Shown: in pieces, positions 57,595 to 64,000 of the stretch
Numbering within the stretch: position 1 is the first letter of the stretch
How the letters are laid out: every line of letters begins with the position of its first letter
NCBI GenBank assembly: GCA_024867545.1
Contig: JANFNE010000004.1
Coordinates: 434,001 to 498,000, forward strand
Direction: 5' to 3'
Origin: Phytopythium helicoides
Taxonomy: Eukaryota; Oomycota; Peronosporomycetes; Pythiales; Pythiaceae
DNA: 64,000 bases
Notes under the pieces: model-generated
Told to the model about the DNA's origin: nothing
Database searches by the model: none
Seen by the model: only the letters and a program-made list of their open reading frames with translations
Program-made: the position numbers and the translations under genes

Positions 57595-60084
57595 ATGGCC
57601 ATGAGAAGTAGCATCAGCAGTGGCGGGCGTTTAGGTGTCGTAGGCGAGCGATCACAGGCGGTACACCCGCTCACAACCACCAAGTCACCGAGGATTGAGC
57701 ACCAACCTCCTCCAAGGAGCACGGAGAACAACGCCGATGATGAGGATGAGAGCGAGTGGACTTTGCGTGCCTTGTCGTCATTAGACAAGAAGGAAAGAGT
57801 GTTCGACGAGGACAAATCGCCACGAACTCCGTTTTCAGCTCCAGTGAGCCAGACCCCAATGCTGGCAGCTGTGCGAGATCTCATCAAGATTGTCGAGACA
57901 GAGGTGCTTGACAGCAACCAGCAGGGAAGGAATAGCAACTTTGAAGGGCGAAAGCGGCTTGTGCTGGCTGTCGAGTGGGCCAAGCATGAGATTGCCGCTG
58001 AAGAGCGTCGCCGACTCGCTGACTGGACTCGCGTGCTGGCACTTTGTGAAGATCTCGGCAACCAACCTAAAAATGTGTTCGAGTGAGATATCAAATGGTG
58101 CTTCGGGGACGATGTAACAAATGCGAGCACTGACTTGAGCTTGTTGATCAGCAGGTTCGCCAAGGAACTACAACAGCTTGCCCAGATTCGTGTAGAAGGT
58201 GACTTCACGACTGAAGCGTCCACTCTTGCAAAAGCCAGCACGACAGCAAAAGTAAATGTAATTGTCCGCCCAAAAAACGATTCGAAGGTACCGTCTCGAA
58301 TCGCCGACGATGACGACAAATCATCGAGCTCAAGCCGGGATTCAAACCAGCATGAAGAAGATGATCGAGAGACAACCGAGACTGATCATGAACACACGAT
58401 TATTGACGACTGGAGTGAAGACGGACTGACAGAAGCCCAATCACGACGAGAAATCGAGCTTACCACTATCAAAGCCAGTGCAAAGCGTCCTCTATCCCTC
58501 ACTGTTGCGGAGCCGATCAAGAAGGAGATCCAGGAGCCAAAGCTACCCAAGAGTAGCACCATCAATTCGAATACGATCTCTGTGTCGGGGATATCAATGA
58601 GCAGCACAACGAGCGGGAAGGCATCTCGCCTCAAGTTTCAGTTTCCTGAAGCGGATTTAACACAGTGGCAGGACGTCGATGATGACACCTTGGCCAGTTC
58701 TGTTACGACAAATGCTGCTGCATCGAATCTAACTAGTTTGGCGCGTCGCAGAGTTAGTGCGGCAGCGACGACATCAGGGATCTCTTTAGTCTCGGCAAAC
58801 TCGGGGATTACCGGCGCCGTTCCGCTCAGACGTAAATCTTTCTCCATGAAGCGCAGCCCGCGTAAAAGTTTAAGCCATATTTTCGACAGCAACGCACGGA
58901 GCCAGTTTGTTGCGACTTCATCGGCAACAACTGGTAGCCCTAAAGTAGGAAAGCCACGAATGCCAGCTATCAGCTCCATGCGTCGCAAGTCCACAACTGC
59001 GTTTGATATCAAAGCTTCTGCTCCATCAACACCGCAAACTGGACCAAGCCGCCGCAAGAGCTTTTCTCGGCTAGCACACCTGGCGTTGTCGCCCGGTCGT
59101 CCACCAAAGCCGTCGTCCCGTAGAGCTTCGATGCTAGCAGCGTCTCCATCCAAGGCGATGGCTCTCGCCACCAGTTCGATCAAGATTGCACCAGCGTCGT
59201 CGGTGGCAGGCTGCTCGCAATTGGTGTTACGGGTTCGTGAACGCAAGAGCGATGGAGTTCGTGAGCTTGTGATGCGTAAGCGAAGTCCAGGCATGACAAT
59301 AGTCTGGCAGTGGCAAGACCGGCGCCATGGCGGTCAATCTTTGCTGGACGAATACGAACGCTTTATCAAACTTGGCCCTCATCAGCATGGAGTCATGCTC
59401 AGGCAGCTGCGCTATGTCAAATCTGCAATGCATGACTTGCCATGGGCCAAGTCTCATCTCCGCGACTTACTTGCTCGATATACTTCCCAAGAGCTAAGCA
59501 AGGAGGCGCTGTACCCGCAGCTAGCGCTATTGAGTACTCAAGTGCAAAGCGAAGTGTCGGCGCGTGCAGCTCGTAACAAGGAGATTGCGGCTCGCAAGCA
59601 TAAGCTCACGGTGCAACTCACTCTAGCCACGGGTGTAGTCAATGATGTGCGGGCCACCAAGTATGGACGTCGTGGACGACCGCACGCAACGCGGCTGTGC
59701 TACGACCCCAGCGATCCGCTGAGGCTGCGCTGGATCCGCAAAAGCGGCGAGCGTAGCGACGAGTTCTTGCCCGTTGACGAGCTGCAGGTGCTCGAGCAAG
59801 GGCAAGCACTGGGACGCGAAGGCAGCAATTTTAGCTTCAAGCGGCTCGGGTCCTCCAGCAGTGATAGCGAGAGCGACGACTGCGGGTGCCTTCTGTCCAT
59901 TGTGACGACCTCAGGTTCCAGAGCGCTTGATCTGCGCGTCAAGTCTCCACTACATCGCGAGTGGCTGGCCACGGCCCTGAGAGAGATTTCCTCCTTTGCG
60001 CGCCAGTTCCGCGCCGTTGGTGCTGGTTCGAGCGTCAGTACTGCAGCTTCACCCCGGCATCTGCGCATCCAAAACGACATCTGA
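57595..60084 (+). CDS. Large Ser/Arg-rich protein with C-terminal globular domain, unknown
   Basis: Exons 57595-58082 and 58152-60084 (69-nt intron) encode 806 residues. The N-terminal 165 residues contain a helical domain (AAVRDLIKIVETEVLDSN, KRLVLAVEWAKHEIAAEERR). Residues about 200-580 are disordered and rich in basophilic kinase sites (RRKSFS twice, RRKST, RRAS). The C-terminal 200 residues include LRQLRYVKSAMHDLPWAKSH and, from KLTVQLTLATGVV to LDLRVKSPLHREWLATALRE, a run of strands plus a closing helix with Trp that has the outline of a PH domain. A signalling or cytoskeletal scaffold is plausible. No definite family. Confidence 0.7.
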
Positions 60085-60228
60085 GCTCCGATAGGCGAAG
60101 CAGTGAGTGGCGAGGCTTAGCGTAGGAACTAAGGCAGCTACAACACGAGCCAGGAGGTTGCGGGTCATGAGTATTTTACGCAGGGGGGCCCTGCAGTCAT
60201 GGCGTATCCGATCCAGAGACCAGCCGCG

Positions 60229-60664
60229 CTAGTTCTTCTTGGAGCTGTACTTGGGCTTCTTGGTGAGCACCCAGACGTAGAAGATAGACATGGCGACGCT
60301 GGAGCCGGCGATGAAGCCCGCAGGGAAGAAGGCGCCCGTCTTCTGGTAGCGGTTGCCCATAACGACCGAGAGCGCGCCGGAAACGCCGAGCGACAGCGCC
60401 GGCCACAGCTTGGACGTCACGGGCGACTGCGTGTACTCGTTGTAGCTGCAGTAGCCCACGAAGGTCAGGAAGGCGCCAGCGCCGCCGCCTGCGAGCAGCG
60501 ACACCGTCGAGCCGGAGCTGAGCCAGCCGATGACGCCGCCGAGGCCCAGCATCATGCCATACTGCGACGCACATTCCAAGAGGCGGTTGAGCGGCTTGTA
60601 GGGCGATTCAGAGGCCGGGAAAGGGCTCAAAACGCACCGGAAGCGTGAGGCAGAAGTCGTACAT
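60229..60664 (-). CDS. TMEM14 family membrane protein
   Basis: Exons 60664-60638 (only nine codons, MYDFCLTLP) and 60561-60229 (76-nt intron) encode 119 residues. After splicing the N-terminus reads MYDFCLTLPYGMMLGLGGVI, matching plant and animal TMEM14 (M-x-DF-C-x-T-x-PYG). The four short Gly-rich helices follow (SLLAGGGAGAFLTFVGYCSY, LWPALSLGVSGALSVVMGNR, FFPAGFIAGSSVAMSIFYVW), with VMGNRYQKTGAFFPAGFIAG as the family signature and a Lys-rich tail. TMEM14 proteins reside in mitochondrial inner membrane or plastid envelope and are linked to porphyrin or fatty acid transport. Confidence 0.92.
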
Positions 60665-61215
60665 GGCGCTTGGCAGCGAGAGAGCGTGCGGAGAGCGAGG
60701 AGAGCGGCGGGAAGTGGCGGCAGCAGCAGCCGCGGGCAGTCGGTCGGTCGTTCCGGCGGGTCGAGTTGACGAGTGCGCTGGCCTTTTTTGGCTCGCGACG
60801 CGCGTCCAGCTTGAACCAAGCACCCTCAAGTGACAACTATTTAAAATGCTTTGACTTGTTGGTTGCTCAATGGGGGTTACAAAGAGTGTTGATTGGTGGA
60901 AAAGGCATCGGTGTGTCCAGTCTTTACATTTTGTCCAAGCTAAAACGTCTCATGATTACGTAGATCTGACGCTACAAAACATATCATGGGGCGTAAACCC
61001 TGACCACAGTATTTTGACCAATCACACTCTTTACTACTGACTGCTCCCAATACAGCGCCTCCCTCTTCCGTCGGAAGAGGAAAGCAGATCCCCTAGATCT
61101 CTGGTTCAACCAACTCGATAGACACGCGCGGCTGCTCGCCGCGCTTGCTCACTCGCCAATCGCCAGCGCCTCACGCCCATCGGATCCCCCGCTTCTTGTC
61201 GTCCGCTGCGCTGCC
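60665..61215. other. 551-bp divergent intergenic region with CCAAT boxes
   Basis: GATTGGTGG at 60891 and GACCAATCACAC at 61017 are CCAAT-type boxes in opposite orientations between the TMEM14 and 61.2-kb starts. No gene. Confidence 0.45.
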
Positions 61216-61678
61216 ATGGTCTCCAAGGGCTGTACGTACTGGTGTTGCTTGGTGGCGTGAAGAATAAGAGCGAGGAGCTCCGTGAGTAACCATAAAATCC
61301 GTCGTGCTGGCTGGTGGCAGGGGCGCTCGCGTGCTCCATGCTGAGCTTCTCGGGCTTCGTCTTCCTGCTCCTCGTGGGCGTGCTCATCATCGTGCAGCCG
61401 CAGTACATGAAGCTTGGCAAGGGCGTCAGCGGACCCGCGCCCGTGTTCGAATCCGGTGCGTCCGCATTTCCTTTTTTTTCGAGCGAGATGCCCGCACTTG
61501 CTGACAAGATTCGTGTGTCATTTGCATTGCAGCGGCGGTGTACGGCACGCTGTTCGTAGCTTCGACCGTCTTGTGGTACAAGGAGAGCAAGAAGGAAGCA
61601 GAGGGCCGCGTCACGCGTGCCGCCTACCAGTTCGCCCCCGCCACGACCGACGAGCGCCGGCCGCTGCTGTCCAAGTGA
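61216..61678 (+). CDS. Ribonuclease kappa-like small membrane protein
   Basis: Exons 61216-61231, 61321-61455 and 61533-61678 (introns 89 and 77 nt) encode 98 residues, starting MVSKGWALACSMLSFSGFVF. Two membrane helices: LSFSGFVFLLLVGVLIIV and AAVYGTLFVASTVLWY, separated by QPQYMKLGKGVSG; the tail ends ERRPLLSK. Length, two-helix layout and the first-helix pattern (S-x-x-G-x-x-x-L-x-x-x-G-x-x-x) resemble ribonuclease kappa / V-ATPase-associated RNASEK. Conservation is weak at this size, so another small two-span protein is possible. The first exon has only 16 nt. Confidence 0.5.
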
Positions 61679-61884
61679 CCGCCGTTTGAGTTTTCCCCCC
61701 CTCGTTGTTCTTTTTGATCGTAAATACACAGCAGCCGCGCTGCTAGAAGCACTTGAACCTGTTCATCACTAGCGTTGGCACCCACCAAGAGGTAGAGGAT
61801 GACACTGCAGATCTAAACAAAATAAGTTGATTATGAACTACAGGGGCAGCATCCTGTCCGCAGATACTTCATCTACCAATCTAC

Positions 61885-64000
61885 CTAATTCATGAGCGCC
61901 AGCAGCTCCTGCATGATCTCCACGGCCTCTACGGGGCTCATGCGCCGCATGAGGTTGTTTTCGCTTGCAGCAGCCGCAGCACTCCCACCGCTGATGCGCT
62001 GCTGCGCCTTCAGCAGAATTGTGCGGGTCGCTTCCGTTGCAGCATACAGCGCCGCGCGACTCTGTAGGAGGCGCAGCAAAGACTGAAGACGCCGCTCCGA
62101 GTCTTTCCATGCACTCTCCGTGGCCTCGAGACGCCGCCGCTCTTCCTCTTCGTCCTCCTCATCCATTTGGTTGTCGCGCTCGTTTTGCATCGTCTCGATG
62201 CATGTTTTCAGCGAATTGATATAGTGCCGCAGCACCTTCGCCGAAAGCACAAACACGTGATGCATGTCACGGTGGATGTGCAACAAGTCCACAATCGTCT
62301 CGACTGCGCGCACCTCGTCCTTGACAGCGTCGCCTTCTTCGTCCTCTGTCACAGCAGCAGCAAGTGCAACCATTGCAGCCGACGACATGTGAGCGACGGC
62401 CGCAAACGACCACTTGGGCTTCTTGGCGCGTGGAGTTGTCGCCTTGCGCACAGTTGGGTGCTCCTGCTGGTACGTCGTCAGGTTCACGAGCACCTTTAGC
62501 AATTGGTGGAGGAGTTCCACATGGGGGCGAGAGCGATTGAGGCCACGAATAGCAGCGAAGATGGTGTTTGAAATCCGCAGCTCCACGCACTTGAAACAGC
62601 ACTCGCGCGAGTAGCGAGTGCACATCTCAATCGTGTGGCTTGCGAATAACATGTCTTGCAGCTTCTTGCCATGAAGGAGCATATGCAAAGCCATCTCGAA
62701 TCGCGAGCCCAAGGTCATCGGACGCCCTCCCTGTGCATCGCTGGATCGATTGATGCTGCTGCTTTGGGCCACAGGAACGCGACGAGCACCAAAAGTTGCA
62801 GGCTGATGCTCGACAGCACGGTGCTCAGCCCAGCCGACAAAAGGCATAGCCTCGAGATTCTTCCGGTGTTTGATGAGTTTGGGGTTCCTTTCATGCAGGC
62901 GCACCATCGAACCGCGCCACCACGCCTGCACCCGGCGGATAGCATTGCCATAAGCTCGTTCCTTGCGGCGAGGTACAACCACTTGGTGGTACAACCAGTT
63001 ACCGATTGTACGAAGACTCCGGCGCTCGACCTTCTCACGAAGCGATCGAAGACCCTCACGAAGTCGTGTCTCCTCCGCCAATTGCTGACGAGTGTGCCAT
63101 TTCCACCACATGCGCACCCACCACTGCTGAATAGCAGCAGCCGCGCGAATGCGCTGCATTTTCACGTTATACCGGTAATGGATGCGTCCAGCGATTTCTC
63201 TGCGAAGTCGAGACGAACGCCAGCAACGAGCAATTGCGACAGCGCTTTCCCTTCGGATCGACACAACACGGGCACTCATTCGCGTCCAATTGGCTCGTGC
63301 CATCAGAGCTCGTCGGCGACGGTAGCGATGCATTCGATTCAGGAACCAATTCTCGATATGCCAGGCTGCCATCAGTACGCGCAAGTGCTTCACGCGCACG
63401 ATAGCAGCATAGTAGTCCAAGTGGAAACTCCGAATCAGCCAGCCGCGCACATGACGCTGAATGCAGATGCTAGCCGACCTGGCTGCAATGAATCCCCGTC
63501 GAATAGTAGATCCTCGAAAGACAGACTGGATACGCATCGCCGCAATGTGACGCTTGTGATGCCAATAATACTGGAATGTGGCTTGAATGAGGTACGCAGC
63601 GCGATTCTCGACTTTTTGGCGGAGTTGTCGCGCTCGAATCTGCCGCTCGTATTCAAGCTGTTGAGCACGATCGCGTTGCATGTGGTGGTATCGTTGCAGC
63701 ATCCCATAAAAGTACATGAGTGCCCCGAGCTGACGGCGGCGGCGCAGAAGCCGATAGTTGCGCTGAATAAAGCAAGTTGCTTGGCGAAGGCGCTGGTAAT
63801 TCGTGCGATGCAGGTATCCTCGAGTATGGCACTGAATCAGCGTTACCGACGAGGTCAATAGACGAGCTGTGCGCACATAACGGTACATTTGCTGGATTTT
63901 GCGGGCAGCCTTGTGTCGCACGTGCGCTTTGAGCTCCAATACTCGCAGCTCCCAGCTATGTTTCGCCTCCTTCTGCATACGCTGGTACACGATCAAGCAA
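61885..64000 (-). CDS. ASPM-like IQ-repeat protein, N-terminus beyond the window
   Basis: The frame is open to the last base (64000), so the start lies to the right. The visible part (over 700 residues) has many IQ units: AARKIQQMYRYVRTARLL, VTLIQCHTRGYLHRTNY, ATCFIQRNYRLLRRRR, AMRIQSVFRGSTIRRGF, SICIQRHVRGWLIRS, AAAAIQQWWVRMWWKW, IRRVQAWWRGSMVRL. A helical C-terminal domain follows (LFASHTIEMCTRYSRECCFK, NTIFAAIRGLNRSRPHVELL, HQLLKVLVNLTTYQ) that resembles the HEAT/ARM tail of ASPM/Asp, a spindle-pole microtubule minus-end protein. The end is acidic (MDEEDEEEERR) then Ala-rich. Calmodulin-binding spindle or basal-body protein by inference. Confidence 0.72.
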   Translation of the reverse strand, partial: CLIVYQRMQKEAKHSWELRVLELKAHVRHKAARKIQQMYRYVRTARLLTSSVTLIQCHTRGYLHRTNYQRLRQATCFIQRNYRLLRRRRQLGALMYFYGMLQRYHHMQRDRAQQLEYERQIRARQLRQKVENRAAYLIQATFQYYWHHKRHIAAMRIQSVFRGSTIRRGFIAARSASICIQRHVRGWLIRSFHLDYYAAIVRVKHLRVLMAAWHIENWFLNRMHRYRRRRALMARANWTRMSARVVSIRRESAVAIARCWRSSRLRREIAGRIHYRYNVKMQRIRAAAAIQQWWVRMWWKWHTRQQLAEETRLREGLRSLREKVERRSLRTIGNWLYHQVVVPRRKERAYGNAIRRVQAWWRGSMVRLHERNPKLIKHRKNLEAMPFVGWAEHRAVEHQPATFGARRVPVAQSSSINRSSDAQGGRPMTLGSRFEMALHMLLHGKKLQDMLFASHTIEMCTRYSRECCFKCVELRISNTIFAAIRGLNRSRPHVELLHQLLKVLVNLTTYQQEHPTVRKATTPRAKKPKWSFAAVAHMSSAAMVALAAAVTEDEEGDAVKDEVRAVETIVDLLHIHRDMHHVFVLSAKVLRHYINSLKTCIETMQNERDNQMDEEDEEEERRRLEATESAWKDSERRLQSLLRLLQSRAALYAATEATRTILLKAQQRISGGSAAAAASENNLMRRMSPVEAVEIMQELLALMN

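Noticed and set aside
1..64000. CRISPR arrays, operons or prokaryotic signals
   Set aside because: The window is clearly eukaryotic: spliceosomal introns, RPB6, Sm proteins, importin. No regularly spaced repeats of CRISPR type and no complete transposon were seen.

Overview
The window is nuclear DNA of a eukaryote with small, tightly packed genes on both strands. Introns are 58-131 nt (GT-AG, often GTRNGT donors), and coding sequence is GC-rich. Start regions repeatedly carry an initiator-like TCAYTT...CCAATTCGCC element like the oomycete Inr/FPR core promoter. The gene set is flagellate-eukaryote: oomycete-style bZIP, old yellow enzyme, a Crinkler-like nuclease domain, and many axonemal genes. 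I read it as a Pythium/Phytophthora-type oomycete; the species cannot be fixed from sequence alone. All functional assignments come from reading motifs, with no database search.

Layout. 1-2.4 kb: the 3' end of an unknown gene and a bZIP-like gene (-). 2.4-7.7 kb: a head-to-tail array of five short-chain dehydrogenases (SDR1-5, +) with the relic of a further copy. 8.4-9.6 kb: an old yellow enzyme. 10.4-20 kb: a USP36-like deubiquitinase, IQUB, dynein roadblock, LAMTOR4-like, DNAAF2/kintoun-like (-) and TRM5. 20-25.6 kb: an MKKS/BBS-type chaperonin (-), an orphan ER-retained KDEL protein, a small membrane protein and importin alpha (-). 25.9-27.2 kb: a PD-(D/E)XK nuclease-like accessory gene. 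27.5-38.5 kb: two paralogous repeat/F-box-like proteins, a secreted EGF-like protein, RPB6, a coiled-coil protein, RBM42, an ankyrin protein, DAD1 and ETF alpha. 38.8-44.5 kb: a five-member cluster of four-helix membrane proteins. 44.5-46.6 kb: two more SDRs (SDR6-7, -). 47.3-64 kb: an orphan membrane protein, LRRC46-like, SPATA17-like, a PITH protein, GMP reductase, GAR1, SmG, MBF1, a large Ser-rich protein, TMEM14, a ribonuclease-kappa-like protein and an ASPM-like IQ protein running off the right edge.

Themes. (1) Gene-family expansion: SDRs (seven readable plus one relic) and the four-helix cluster have grown by local duplication. (2) Flagellar content: IQUB, DNAAF2, MKKS-like, LRRC46-like and SPATA17-like, with roadblock as a possible dynein part, imply a zoospore-forming organism. 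(3) Several conserved genes (USP36-like, IQUB, DNAAF2, one membrane protein) read correctly only if a short base run is one base shorter. These are probable assembly insertions, but worth checking because they cluster in particular genes.
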